From positions 62,001 through 126,000 of the forward strand of contig JARLHN010000034.1 of the NCBI GenBank assembly GCA_031292255.1: a stretch of 64,000 bases of DNA, read 5' to 3'. The notes under the pieces were generated by a model. That model did not search any database and was not told where the DNA came from. It saw nothing but the letters and a program-made list of their open reading frames with translations. Both the position numbers and the translations under genes were made by a program. Source of the DNA: Oryzomonas sp. (GTDB taxonomy: Bacteria > Desulfobacterota > Desulfuromonadia > Geobacterales > Pseudopelobacteraceae). Below are positions 24,929 through 33,227 of this stretch, piece after piece. Every line of letters starts with the position of its first letter. Position 1 is the stretch's first letter.

Positions 24929-25215
24929 GACGTCACGCTATCGTCATGGTAAGCGCGTTCCTGTTGTCGGTGGGAGGCCTGTCCCAGGCGGCGGAGCAAT
25001 GGCAGGGGGTCGATGAGACCGTTGTCCAGAAGATCGCCAAGGAGCATGGCCGTGAAGCCAGAAAACCGCTGTTCGATACCGGCGAGGGGGATCTGCAGCT
25101 GTTCATGTTCCTGCTGGCGGGAACCGTGGGCGGCTTTGCGGCCGGCTATTGCTGGCGCGCCCTGCTGGACGGCAGGAAAAGGCAGGACGAGGAGAAGTCA
25201 GGACATGATATCTAG
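24925..25215 (+). CDS. CbiN-like small membrane subunit
   Basis: A 96-aa protein with an N-terminal leader (VMVSAFLLSVGGLSQAAEQW), a short periplasmic stretch and one C-terminal membrane helix (LQLFMFLLAGTVGGFAAGYC) followed by a charged tail. That two-helix layout and the ATGA coupling to cbiM match CbiN, which helps CbiM load cobalt. Sequence similarity to classical CbiN is not obvious, so the name is positional. No cbiQ or cbiO follows; its stop shares the bases CTAG with the convergent recO stop. Confidence 0.65.
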   Translation: MRRHAIVMVSAFLLSVGGLSQAAEQWQGVDETVVQKIAKEHGREARKPLFDTGEGDLQLFMFLLAGTVGGFAAGYCWRALLDGRKRQDEEKSGHDI

Positions 25216-25940
25216 GGAGTGACCTGCCCCAGAAACTCCAGGCTTTTCAGCCCGCGTCCGGCATGGATGGAGATGGACCTGTCCAGAAGCATCCCCCCTT
25301 CCGCCAGGAGTTCGGGTGGAAAGGCGACCTTGCCGAAGGTGCCGGTTGCCATGCAGGCGTTCAGCGCCTTGAGCGTGGAGAGATGAAGCGGCCTGCCGGT
25401 CGCCGCGCATGCCCGGCACACCGGCTCGCCGTTTTCCTGCAACAGCGCGCCGGCCGCGCCAAACGGGGCATTGCAGCGGGAGCAGCTCTCCAGCGAGGGG
25501 CGATACCCCAGGATGTTCAGCAGGTTGATTTCAAAGAACCGCCGATCTGCCGCGGCCGCCGCTTCCGATTCCAGCCGGTCAAGATAGACGGCCAGCAATC
25601 GGTAGAGCCGTGGCAGCGGGTGTCCTTCGGGGGTCATGGCCTCCACCACCTCGCAGGCATAGAGCGCATGGGCGATGGCGGACAGGTCGCCGCGGATGCG
25701 GGGATAGATGGAGACGAGTTCGGCCTGCTGAAGGCCCGCCAGCCCCTCCTTGACCCGAACCTGGGCCTCGATGCGGGCAAAGGCCTCCAGTGTTGCGCCG
25801 TAACGCTTGCGGCTGCTGCGCGCGCCGCGGGCAAAGGCCTTGAGGCGGCCATGTTCAAGTGAAAACAGCGACACGATACGGTCGCTGTCGCCGTAATCAA
25901 TGGTCGAGAGAACTATGGCCTGGAGCTTTTCGACATGCAT
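25212..25940 (-). CDS. recO: DNA repair protein RecO
   Basis: A 242-aa recombination mediator acting with RecF/RecR to load RecA on SSB-coated gaps. The N-terminal OB fold starts AIVLSTIDYGDSDRIVSLFS with GRLKAFARGARSSRKRYG; the helical domain carries a zinc site (CSRC...CRAC) and ends LKSLEFL. Length is standard. The start at 25940 follows AAAGGCCATCC. The gene converges on the CbiN-like gene with a 4-bp stop overlap. Confidence 0.93.
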   Translation of the reverse strand: MHVEKLQAIVLSTIDYGDSDRIVSLFSLEHGRLKAFARGARSSRKRYGATLEAFARIEAQVRVKEGLAGLQQAELVSIYPRIRGDLSAIAHALYACEVVEAMTPEGHPLPRLYRLLAVYLDRLESEAAAAADRRFFEINLLNILGYRPSLESCSRCNAPFGAAGALLQENGEPVCRACAATGRPLHLSTLKALNACMATGTFGKVAFPPELLAEGGMLLDRSISIHAGRGLKSLEFLGQVTP

Positions 25941-26000
25941 GGATGGCCTTTTGCCTTGTAACGGCTGCGATTCCGGAAAAGTCCCTTTCAGCCCCGGAGT

Positions 26001-26097
26001 CTCCTCCCCCCCGCTGGGGGAGGCTGTGAGGGGGGCTCAGTTGAATTTGCAGATATTTCCCCCTCCCTAACCCTCCCCCGCTGGGGGAGGGGACTCC
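26001..26097. repeat. two GC-rich palindromic repeats upstream of recO
   Basis: Copies CTCCTCCCCCCCGCTGGGGG (26001-26020 onward) and CCCTCCCCCGCTGGGGGAGG (26071-26090) are separated by about 50 bp. Both belong to the C-rich/G-rich family scattered through the window. Confidence 0.75.
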
Positions 26098-26246
26098 ATG
26101 CCGAACTTTCAATGATGTAATGAACTGACGATGCATTGAAAGGTACTATTGATTGTATTGAAAAGTAAGATGGATTTATTTATTCTCGGTCGGAAGGCAA
26201 GGCGAGAAAAAAATAAGAACTTGTCCGTTTCCGCGATGGAGGTATT

Positions 26247-27500
26247 ATGAACCGTTTTTCGCCATTTGTATATCCGGCCGCAGCCTTGTGTCTGTTCGCC
26301 ATGACCGCCTGCGCGCCCGTCGGCAAGCAGGTGATGGGCGATCCCCAGGAACCTTATCCGCTCGCGGCGCCGCCCCGGATCGGCCAGATCGTTCACCTGC
26401 CGACCGGCCTCCCGGTCAGCCAGGCCCAGATGCTGGCGGTGGCCGGGGACGCCCGCATCGTCTACGTCGGAGAGACCCATGACAACCCGGCTTCCCACCG
26501 CTTGGAACTGCAGGTCCTTCAGGCCCTTGCCGAACGCTATCCCGGCCGTGTCGCGCTGGGCATGGAGATGTTCGTGCGTTCGCAGCAGCCGGCCCTTGAT
26601 CTCTGGGTTGACGGCAAGCTTGACGAAAAGGCTTTTCTCAAGAAGTCACGCTGGTTCGATATCTGGAACATGGATTTTGCTTATTACCGCGATCTGCTGA
26701 ACTTCGCCCGTTTGCGGCACATCCCGGTCATTGCCCTGGATGCCGAGAAGAGCCTGGTAAGGGCGGTGCGCAGCAAGGCCCCTGAGCAACTCAGCCCGGC
26801 AGAACGGGCCCAGTTGCCGGAACTCGATCTGGCCGACCCCTATGAGCGTGGTCTGGTGACAGCCATCTTCGGCGAGCATAGCCACGGGGCGATGTCGATC
26901 GATGGTTTCATCCGCGCCCAGGCCCTGCGGGACGAGACCATGGCCGAATCGGCGGCCCGCTACCTGGCAAGTCCCGCAGGGGAGGACAAACACCTGCTGG
27001 TAATCGCCGGCGGAGACCACGTCAGCAACGGTTTCGGCATCCCACGCCGGGTATTCCGCCGCTTAGCCGCTTCCTATACCATCATCGGCGGCAAGGAAAT
27101 CGATATCCCGTCCGACAAGAACGATCGTCTGATGAACGTCGATATTCCCGGTTTTCCCATGGTGCCCTATGATTTCCAGGTGTATCAGGCCTACGAGGAT
27201 CTGCCGGAAACCGGGGTCCGTCTCGGCGTGATGATCGAACCGGCGCCCGGCGGCCACGGCCTGGTGGTGAAGGAAGTGCTGCCCGGTTCCAGCGCCGAAC
27301 GGGCCGGCCTGCAACAGGGGGATCTGCTCCTCTCCCTCGACAGCGAGTCCTTGACGGATATTTCTGATTTGACCGGTGCCGTGCAGCAGAAACATCCCGG
27401 CGATCGCGGGATTGTGCAGGTCGTGCGACAGGGTAAAACCCTGAAGGTGGAGGTTGTGTTCCTGGCTGCGCGGAAGGAGCATCAGCACGGCAAACAGTGA
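26247..27500 (+). CDS. ChaN-family haem-binding lipoprotein with PDZ domain
   Basis: A 417-aa lipoprotein: signal peptide with lipobox (LFAMTAC, Cys about 23), then a ChaN/DUF399 domain (about 60-290; IVYVGETHDNPASHRLELQV, LGMEMFVRSQQ, GGDHVSNGFGIPRR) and a C-terminal PDZ domain (about 320-405; LVVKEVLPGSSAERAGLQQG then DLLLSLD). ChaN proteins bind haem and are tied to iron uptake; the PDZ fusion suggests binding of a peptide or partner. GGAGGTATT precedes ATG 26247. It stands alone between repeats. Confidence 0.87.
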   Translation: MNRFSPFVYPAAALCLFAMTACAPVGKQVMGDPQEPYPLAAPPRIGQIVHLPTGLPVSQAQMLAVAGDARIVYVGETHDNPASHRLELQVLQALAERYPGRVALGMEMFVRSQQPALDLWVDGKLDEKAFLKKSRWFDIWNMDFAYYRDLLNFARLRHIPVIALDAEKSLVRAVRSKAPEQLSPAERAQLPELDLADPYERGLVTAIFGEHSHGAMSIDGFIRAQALRDETMAESAARYLASPAGEDKHLLVIAGGDHVSNGFGIPRRVFRRLAASYTIIGGKEIDIPSDKNDRLMNVDIPGFPMVPYDFQVYQAYEDLPETGVRLGVMIEPAPGGHGLVVKEVLPGSSAERAGLQQGDLLLSLDSESLTDISDLTGAVQQKHPGDRGIVQVVRQGKTLKVEVVFLAARKEHQHGKQ

Positions 27501-27550
27501 TCAGGGAAAACGGGAGGGGCTCATGGACAGGAAACTGTGAACTGAGGATG

Positions 27551-27600
27551 GCCACCACCCCCGGCCCCTCCTTGATAAGGAGGGGGGCAGGGGTGGTTGA
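27551..27600. repeat. GC-rich palindromic repeat (CCTCCTTGATAAGGAGG type)
   Basis: The dyad CCACCACCCC...CCCCTCCTTGATAAGGAGGGG...AGGGGTGGTTGA has its centre at TGATA. It is close in sequence to the copy at 42773-42810 and lies between the ChaN-like gene and the end of polA. Confidence 0.75.
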
Positions 27601-27669
27601 TCCCCCGCAGGGTGAGGACCCTCAAGAGCCTAAAGGATTTTTCCGAAATAGTATTAATGTTACAAGGTA

Positions 27670-30435
27670 TCAGTGCGCCTCGCTCCAGTTCTTCCCGTAG
27701 CTGATATCCACCCTGAGCGGCACCTTCATTTCCGCGGCGTGGGACATCTCCTCCTCCACCAAGAGTTCCATGCGCAGCAGTTCGTCCTCCGGTATCTCGA
27801 AGACCAGTTCGTCGTGCACCTGCATGGTCAGGCGGCTTTTCAGCCCCTCGGCCCGCAGCCGCGCATCCACCCGGATCATGGCGCTCTTGATGATGTCGGC
27901 CGCCGAGCCCTGAATGGGGTAGTTGATGGCGTTGCGCTGGGCAAAGGCCCGCACGTTGCCGTTACTGCTGTGGATATCGGGTATGGGGAGCCGCCTGCCC
28001 AGGATGGTCGTTACGTATCCCGTCTCTTCCGCCTGGCGGATACAGGAATCCAGGAAACCGACCGCGCCGCTGTGTCGTTCCTTGTAGGCGGCGATGAAAT
28101 CCTCGGCTGTCTTGCGGGCAATGCCCAGCTGCTTTGCCAGGCTGAAGGCGCCCTGGCCGTAGATGATGCCGAAATTGATGGTCTTGGCCTGGCGGCGCAT
28201 CTCGGTGGTGACCATCTCGGGGAACAGGCCGAAGACCTCGGCCGCTGTGCGGGTGTGGATGTCTTCGTTGTTGGCGAAGGCGCGGCAGAATACCTGGTCG
28301 CCGGAAAGGTGGGCCAGCACGCGCAACTCGATCTGGGAGTAGTCGGCCGAGAGGATGACGTGCCCCGGCGGGGCGATGAAGGCGTGGCGGATACGGCGCC
28401 CCTCATCGGTGCGGACCGGGATGTTCTGCAGATTGGGGTCGGAGGACGAGAGCCGGCCGGTGGCGGTGACGGTCTGATTGTAGGATGTGTGTACCCGGCC
28501 GGTTTTGGTGCAGATCAGGCGCTCCAGGGCGTCGCTGTAGGTGGACTTGAGCTTGGTCAGCCCGCGGTAATCCAGGATCAGCCGGGCGATCTCCTGCTCC
28601 TCGGCTATGGCGCTCAGCACCTCGTTGTCCGTGGACCAGCCGGTCTTGCCCTTGGTCTTCTTGCCGGTCTTCAGTCCCATGCGCTCGAAGAGCACCTCGC
28701 CCAACTGCCTGGGGGAATTGAGATTGAAGGGGGCGCCGGCAATGGCGAATATCTGCCCTTCAAGCTCGGCCAGGCGGACGGCAAAGTCACGGGAAAGCTC
28801 TTTCAGCATCTCCCTGTCCAGCAGAACCCCATGGTTTTCCATCGCGGCCAGGATCGTCACCAACGGCATCTCAATGGTATGAAAAAGCTGCTCAAGGCCC
28901 GTTTCGGCAAGGAGCGGCCCGAATTTACGCCGCAGGAGCCAGGTGGCGTCGGCATCCTCGCAGGCATACCGGGAGGCTGCCCCGATCTCCACCTGGGAAA
29001 AATTCTTCTGCCCCTTGCCGGTCCCGGTCACTTCGCTGTAACTGATCATGCGGTGGTTGAGGTGCTCCTGGGCCAGGGCATCCAGGCCGTGCCCGCTGCG
29101 GGCCGGGTTGAGCACGTAGGAGGCCAGCATGGTGTCGAACCAGACCCCCCTGACCGTGACGCCGCTGTTGGCCAGCACCTGCATGTCGAACTTACAGTTT
29201 TGGCCGACCTTGCGCAGTTCAGGGTTCATGAACAGCGGGCGCAGGCGTTCCAGCACCAGGTCCCGCGGGATCTGGCCGGGAGCGAAAGAGACGCCGGCCC
29301 CGCCATGGCCGTCATCCCGGACGGGAGCGGAAAACAATGTTCCCTCTTCCATGGGTGACGGGTGAGGGGGGGGCGAGGTCACATGCCCCACCGGCACATA
29401 GTACGCCTCATGATCGCGAAAAGAGAACGACAGGCCGACGATCTCGGCCAGACGCGGGTCGAGGCCGGTGGTCTCCAGGTCGAAGGCGAATTCGCCGGCC
29501 TGTTCCAGGGCCGCGGCCAGCGCCTCCAACTCCTCGGCAGTGGTTACGGTTCTGTAGCTCTCCGTGGGCAGGGTGGCGCGCCCAGTCAAATCCTTGATGA
29601 GCGTGGTGAAACCGTACTGCTTGAAAAAGGCGTTCAGGGCAGGGGTGTCCGGCTCCCGCGCCGCCAGTTGCTCCAGGTTGAACTCCAGCGGCACATTGAG
29701 CTCGATGGTTGCCAGCTTGCGCGACAGAAGCGCCTGGTCGCGGAACTCCCGCAGCTTTTCGCCGTTCTTCCCCTTGACCTCGGCGGCCCGCTCCAGGAGA
29801 GTGTCCATCGAGCCGAATTCCTGGATCAGCTTGATGGCGGTCTTCTCGCCGATGCCCGGTACGCCGGGGATGTTGTCCGAGCTGTCGCCGGCCAGGCCGA
29901 GGATGTCCGGCACCAGCCCGGGCCCGACGCCGAAGCGCTCGTTCACCTCGGTCAGGCCCGATTCCTTGTCCTTCATGGTGTCCAGTAACGTGACGTTCTC
30001 CGTCACGATCTGCATCAGGTCCTTATCGCCGGTCACCACCACGACCCGGCCGTTTTTGGCGCTGTAGCGGGCGGCCAGGGCGCCGATGATGTCGTCCGCC
30101 TCAAACCCTTTCAACTCCAGTACCGGGATATTGAAGGCGCGCACCGCCTCGCGGATCGGACCGACCTGCTGGCGCAGGTCATCCGGCATGGCCGCGCGGT
30201 TGGCCTTGTATTCAGGGTAGAGTTCGGTGCGGAAGGTGATCCGCCCGGCATCGAAGACCACCGCCAGATGCTTGGGATCGTGGTCCTTGATCAGCTTCAG
30301 CAGCATCTGGACGAAACCGTAGATGGCGTTGGTGGGGTGGCCGCTGGGTGAGGAAAGATGGCGGATGGCGTAATAGGCTCGGTAGATGTAGGAAGAGCCG
30401 TCGATCAGGTAGAGGGTGTCGTCGTGGGTAGTCAT
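27670..30435 (-). CDS. polA: DNA polymerase I
   Basis: A 921-aa polymerase with all three domains. The 5'-nuclease (about 1-290) has LYLIDGSSYIYRAYYA, VVTGDKDLMQ and GLAGDSSDNIPGVPGIGEKT. The proofreading domain keeps its acidic residues (FAFDLETTGLDP, GQNCKFDMQVL, YACEDADATW). The polymerase has SADYSQIELRVLAHLSGD, RRQAKTINFGIIYGQGAF and MQVHDELVFEI. Residues about 365-385 (HVTSPPPHPSPMEEGTLFS) are a loop encoded by a GC-rich repeat-like insert inside the proofreading domain. ATG 30435 overlaps the DUF4177 stop (ATGA) after AAGGACTCACC; the longer frame to 30552 is that gene's shadow. Confidence 0.96.
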   Translation of the reverse strand: MTTHDDTLYLIDGSSYIYRAYYAIRHLSSPSGHPTNAIYGFVQMLLKLIKDHDPKHLAVVFDAGRITFRTELYPEYKANRAAMPDDLRQQVGPIREAVRAFNIPVLELKGFEADDIIGALAARYSAKNGRVVVVTGDKDLMQIVTENVTLLDTMKDKESGLTEVNERFGVGPGLVPDILGLAGDSSDNIPGVPGIGEKTAIKLIQEFGSMDTLLERAAEVKGKNGEKLREFRDQALLSRKLATIELNVPLEFNLEQLAAREPDTPALNAFFKQYGFTTLIKDLTGRATLPTESYRTVTTAEELEALAAALEQAGEFAFDLETTGLDPRLAEIVGLSFSFRDHEAYYVPVGHVTSPPPHPSPMEEGTLFSAPVRDDGHGGAGVSFAPGQIPRDLVLERLRPLFMNPELRKVGQNCKFDMQVLANSGVTVRGVWFDTMLASYVLNPARSGHGLDALAQEHLNHRMISYSEVTGTGKGQKNFSQVEIGAASRYACEDADATWLLRRKFGPLLAETGLEQLFHTIEMPLVTILAAMENHGVLLDREMLKELSRDFAVRLAELEGQIFAIAGAPFNLNSPRQLGEVLFERMGLKTGKKTKGKTGWSTDNEVLSAIAEEQEIARLILDYRGLTKLKSTYSDALERLICTKTGRVHTSYNQTVTATGRLSSSDPNLQNIPVRTDEGRRIRHAFIAPPGHVILSADYSQIELRVLAHLSGDQVFCRAFANNEDIHTRTAAEVFGLFPEMVTTEMRRQAKTINFGIIYGQGAFSLAKQLGIARKTAEDFIAAYKERHSGAVGFLDSCIRQAEETGYVTTILGRRLPIPDIHSSNGNVRAFAQRNAINYPIQGSAADIIKSAMIRVDARLRAEGLKSRLTMQVHDELVFEIPEDELLRMELLVEEEMSHAAEMKVPLRVDISYGKNWSEAH
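29338..29380. repeat. repeat-like insert within polA
   Basis: The plus-strand sequence CCCTCTTCCATGGGTGACGG then GTGAGGGGGGGGCGAGG has the form of the short C/G-rich repeats and adds about 15 codons to polA in frame. It is less palindromic than the cbiA copy, so the assignment is weaker. Confidence 0.5.
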
Positions 30436-30620
30436 GGTGAGTCCTTGTCCGCCTGCTCGCGCGTAAACATCACAAAGGCCATGCTCGGCCGCCTGCTGGA
30501 CTCGCGCATGGCGAACTGCATGCTGTCGAATCGCCATCCCTTGGCGGTCCATTCGTTGATCGTCTCCTCGATGGCCTCTGCGGTGACGGTGCCCAGTTCG
30601 ATCACTTTATAGGTCGGCAT
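30432..30620 (-). CDS. DUF4177 domain protein
   Basis: A 62-aa protein: TYKVIELGTVTAEAIEETIN then EWTAKGWRFDSMQFAM, the strand-helix-strand pattern of DUF4177 ('E-x-Lnxx-a-GW-l'). Function is unknown. GAGGTACGAAC precedes ATG 30620, and its stop overlaps the polA start, so the two are translationally coupled. Confidence 0.8.
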   Translation of the reverse strand: MPTYKVIELGTVTAEAIEETINEWTAKGWRFDSMQFAMRESSRRPSMAFVMFTREQADKDSP

Positions 30621-30719
30621 GTTCGTACCTCGAAAGGTTTGGTGATTGACGCTTCAGTAAAGGTTTTGGCAATGACCCGATAGTAGCCAACGGCGGCCAT
30701 ATCTTCAAGCGGAAACAGC

Positions 30720-30743
30720 GAAGGCGGCCTGAAGGCCGCCTTC
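30720..30743 (-). terminator. terminator of the IclR-type gene
   Basis: A perfect 10-bp stem, GAAGGCGGCC-TGAA-GGCCGCCTTC, lies 26 nt after the stop of the regulator gene at 30769. The tail is only weakly U-rich on either strand. Confidence 0.75.
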
Positions 30744-30768
30744 TTCGTCGATATGATGGTTGGGGCAG

Positions 30769-31548
30769 TTATTGAAAACCGAGCTTGGAGGATATTTCCT
30801 TGGCCGCTTTTGTCACCAGCGGGATGAGTTCCTTGTTCATGCGGTCGTCCGTGAAGCGCATGGAAGGGCCGGAGATGCTGACCGCGCCGATGATCCGGCG
30901 GGTGTAGTCGCGGATCGGGGCGCTGACGCACTTGACGCCGACATCAAGCTCCTCGTCGTCGATGGCGTAGCCCTGCTCGGCGATGGTCTTCAATTGCTTC
31001 TTGAGGAGTTCGCGGTCGGTGATGGTATTTTTCGTGTAACGTTTGATCTCTTTGGCAGGGAGATAGTTTTCCAATTCCTCGTCGCTCATGTGTGCGATCT
31101 GGACCTTGCCGGCGGCGGTGCAGTAGGCCGGCAGCCGCGAACCGACCCGCGGCACGACGCGGACGGTCATGTCGGTTTCAACGGCATCCAGGTAGATGAT
31201 GTTGGAGTCTTTGAGGATGGCCACATAGGTGGTTTCGTTGCACTCCTTGACCAGCGCTTCCAACACCGGTTTCGACTGGCGCAGAAGGCCCATTTGGCGG
31301 ATAAAGGTTTGCCCGAGTTCAAGGGTCTTGAGTCCGAGGCGATAGTTTTCGGTCACCCTGTTCTGCTCGATGTAACCGCGCGCTTCCAGTGTCGCAAGAA
31401 GCCTGAAGACGTTGTTCTTGTGCAGTTTCAAACGTTTGCTGAGCTCGGTGACCCCCAGTTCGTCGGTTTCGCCGTGGAATTGTTCCAGCAGGTCCAGGGC
31501 GTGGGAGACGGCCTGAATGAGATATTCCGATTTTTCTTTCTTTGCCAT
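30769..31548 (-). CDS. IclR-family transcriptional regulator
   Basis: A 259-aa regulator. The N-terminal winged helix (about 10-75) has VSHALDLLEQFHG and LGVTELSKRLKLHKNNVFRL then LATLEARGYIEQ. The C-terminal IclR effector domain (about 80-255) has LPAYCTAAGKVQIAHMSDEE and GYAIDDEELDVGVKCVSAPI. IclR proteins bind small carboxylates or aromatics; no adjacent metabolic operon hints at the ligand. It is divergent from the 6S RNA candidate, sharing an AT-rich intergenic stretch. Confidence 0.92.
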   Translation of the reverse strand: MAKKEKSEYLIQAVSHALDLLEQFHGETDELGVTELSKRLKLHKNNVFRLLATLEARGYIEQNRVTENYRLGLKTLELGQTFIRQMGLLRQSKPVLEALVKECNETTYVAILKDSNIIYLDAVETDMTVRVVPRVGSRLPAYCTAAGKVQIAHMSDEELENYLPAKEIKRYTKNTITDRELLKKQLKTIAEQGYAIDDEELDVGVKCVSAPIRDYTRRIIGAVSISGPSMRFTDDRMNKELIPLVTKAAKEISSKLGFQ

Positions 31549-31684
31549 GGTCGGTACCTTGTATTATTTGATATAATGAAAATTGAAGAGAGTAACGTTG
31601 TGAAAACTAATAAAAAATTTTAACAAGTTCGAAAAAGTGTACGAAAACGGTGTCTCGTCATAAATGTAGAATAATGTTTTATAA

Positions 31685-31713
31685 TTGTCAAGTCCTAAAA
31701 ATTACATTATATT
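31685..31713 (+). promoter_or_regulatory. sigma70-type promoter of the 6S RNA candidate
   Basis: TTGTCA (31685-31690), a 17-bp AT-rich spacer, then TATATT (31708-31713). The predicted transcript would start near 31720, directly before the structured RNA. Confidence 0.7.
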
Positions 31714-31720
31714 CCTATTC

Positions 31721-31918
31721 AAAGGGTAGAGGTGTTCCCTGGACAAAGGTGTGCGAATAAAACATGCGGGGTGCGGCATGCTGAACCTGGGGGAAAAGAT
31801 ACTTGCCGCCATCGGCAGTTACGGCAAGGGGTTCGCCCGGCATCGTCTCAAGGGAAGCGTTTTCCACCGGGTGGCACGCAGTGCCCCCTGTTCCGTGTAG
31901 ACCGTCAGGGGATGAACC
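31721..31918 (+). ncRNA. ssrS: candidate 6S RNA
   Basis: The region has no coding frame of note but folds by eye into one long rod. End pairing is UUCCCUGGAC (31735-) with GUCAGGGGA (31904-31912). An inner stem GGGGUGCG pairs with CGCA-gug-CCCC, then GAACC with GGUUC, and an apical hairpin CUUGCCG/CGGCAAG closes it. The 3' side has a large central bulge, CUCAAGGGAAGCGUUUUC, followed by the small hairpin CCAC-CGG-GUGG, as in 6S RNA, which traps sigma70 RNA polymerase. A consensus-like promoter sits just upstream. The call rests on structure and the GGGAAGC segment. Another structured leader for the deacetylase gene is possible. Confidence 0.55.
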
Positions 31919-31959
31919 CCGGACCGGTAACTTGTTTACGGTTAAAAAACAGATAGTGT

Positions 31960-31976
31960 TCATCCGGAGTTTCCGA
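31960..31976. repeat. short repeat TCATCCGGAGTTTCCGA (copy 1, inverted)
   Basis: This is the inverse complement of the 17-bp sequence TCGGAAACTCCGGATGA found at 37475-37491 and, with one base different, at 54603-54618. The core CGGA-AAC-TCCG is a small dyad. Here it places a GGAG just upstream of ATG 31977. Confidence 0.65.
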
Positions 31977-32012
31977 ATGAACACTAACTCTCTTTCAGAA
32001 AGGTTTTATCTG

Positions 32013-32807
32013 ATGGTGTTGCGTTTTGTATGTAGTCTGCTGCTGGCCGCTTCTCTCTGGTGTGCCCCCTGTTCCGCTTCCGCTGCCGAGAATTTCCGCG
32101 TTCCGATCCTGCTTTATCACCGTTTCGGCCCCACGGTGGCCGATGGCATGACGGTCACGACGCCGGTTTTCGAGTCCCAGATGAAATACCTGCACGACAA
32201 CGGTTATACCGTCATCCCGCTGCGCCGCCTCGTGGATCACTACCGAGGCCTAGCGCCGGCCCCAAAGCCCAAATCGGTGGTTATCGTTGCGGACGATGGC
32301 CATAAGTCCGTGTACGGCTACATGCTGCCGGTCATCCGCAAGTACGGCTATCCGGTCACGATCTTTGCCTATCCCTCCGCCATTTCCAATGCAAAGTACG
32401 CCATGACCTGGGATCAGTTGCGGGAGCTGAAAAAAACGGGGCTATTCGATATCCAGTCCCATACCTATTGGCACCCGAATTTCAAGAAAGACCGGAAAAA
32501 GCTCAGCAGCGAAGCCTACGACAAGTTCGTTACGACCCAGTTGGTGAAGTCGAAGGTCAAGCTCGATTCGGAGCTTGGCACAAAGGTTGACCTGCTTGCC
32601 TGGCCGTTCGGCATCTACGACGATTACCTGATCAAGAAGGCCGTCGAGGCGGGTTACGTGGCCAGCTTTACCATCGAACGCCGCCACGCGACACCCCGCG
32701 ACCCGGTTATGAAACTCCCGCGCTACCTGCTGGTCAATGCCGACAGCGGCAAGGCGTTTGCCCAGCTTTTGGAAGGGAATGCCGTCAAGCGGAACGTGGT
32801 CTACTGA
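32013..32807 (+). CDS. polysaccharide deacetylase family protein
   Basis: A 264-aa exported protein with a signal peptide (MVLRFVCSLLLAASLWCAP...ASA) and the NodB-type fold. LLYHRFG is motif-1-like, VVIVADDGHKSVYGYMLPVI carries the metal-site aspartates (usual T/SFDDG reads VADDG here), and DIQSHTYWHPNF is the His-containing motif. LLAWPFGIYDDYL and a late arginine follow. It would deacetylate or hydrolyse a cell-surface polysaccharide in the periplasm. Start 32013 gives a clean signal peptide with AAAGG upstream; ATG 31977 is possible, but its ribosome site comes from a repeat. Confidence 0.85.
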   Translation: MVLRFVCSLLLAASLWCAPCSASAAENFRVPILLYHRFGPTVADGMTVTTPVFESQMKYLHDNGYTVIPLRRLVDHYRGLAPAPKPKSVVIVADDGHKSVYGYMLPVIRKYGYPVTIFAYPSAISNAKYAMTWDQLRELKKTGLFDIQSHTYWHPNFKKDRKKLSSEAYDKFVTTQLVKSKVKLDSELGTKVDLLAWPFGIYDDYLIKKAVEAGYVASFTIERRHATPRDPVMKLPRYLLVNADSGKAFAQLLEGNAVKRNVVY

Positions 32808-32813
32808 TCTCCC

Positions 32814-33008
32814 GTGACACAGGAAGACACAAAGAAGCACCCCTGTCCCGACTGCATCTGCTGCCAGTGGTGTTCCGACGACCGCTGCCGGCTCTGCCGC
32901 GCCAAGGATGCCTGCCGCCGCCGCAAATTGTCGCTTGACGAGCAGATCGCCCTGTATGAATCGCTCAACAGGCCTGCCGGCGGTGCTAAGCCGAACGACG
33001 AGGATTGA
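32814..33008 (+). CDS. small Cys-rich (zinc-ribbon-like) protein
   Basis: A 64-aa protein with eight cysteines in a tight block (CPDCICCQWCSDDRCRLCRA then KDACRRR), followed by an acidic helix. The CxxCxxCxxC spacing suggests Zn or Fe-S binding. The start GTG 32814 lies 6 nt after the deacetylase stop with no clear ribosome site, consistent with coupling. Function is unknown. Confidence 0.6.
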   Translation: MTQEDTKKHPCPDCICCQWCSDDRCRLCRAKDACRRRKLSLDEQIALYESLNRPAGGAKPNDED

Positions 33009-33227
33009 CCGGAAAAAGCATTTGCCACGGAGACACGGAGATAAATATTTCAAAGGGGTAGGGAACAGATAGTCAACATATTGGGGGCGCAGGATATTCC
33101 CCCCGCCTGATCTTGTCTCCCGAGATCAATCTTCCCCAAAATCGGCCTGGGGCCGGGCTGGAATAACTTCACTCCGAAAGGGGCCGCCGTCAGAACGTTC
33201 GGAGGAGGCGGTTGAAGTGGACAAGCG

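Noticed and set aside
27673-29358. Plus-strand 561-aa open frame opposite polA
   Set aside because: Antisense shadow of a confidently identified polymerase gene; composition typical of reversed coding sequence.
31715-31984. Minus-strand 89-aa open frame over the structured RNA region
   Set aside because: It has no ribosome site or family motif, and the strand opposite carries a clear promoter and RNA fold.
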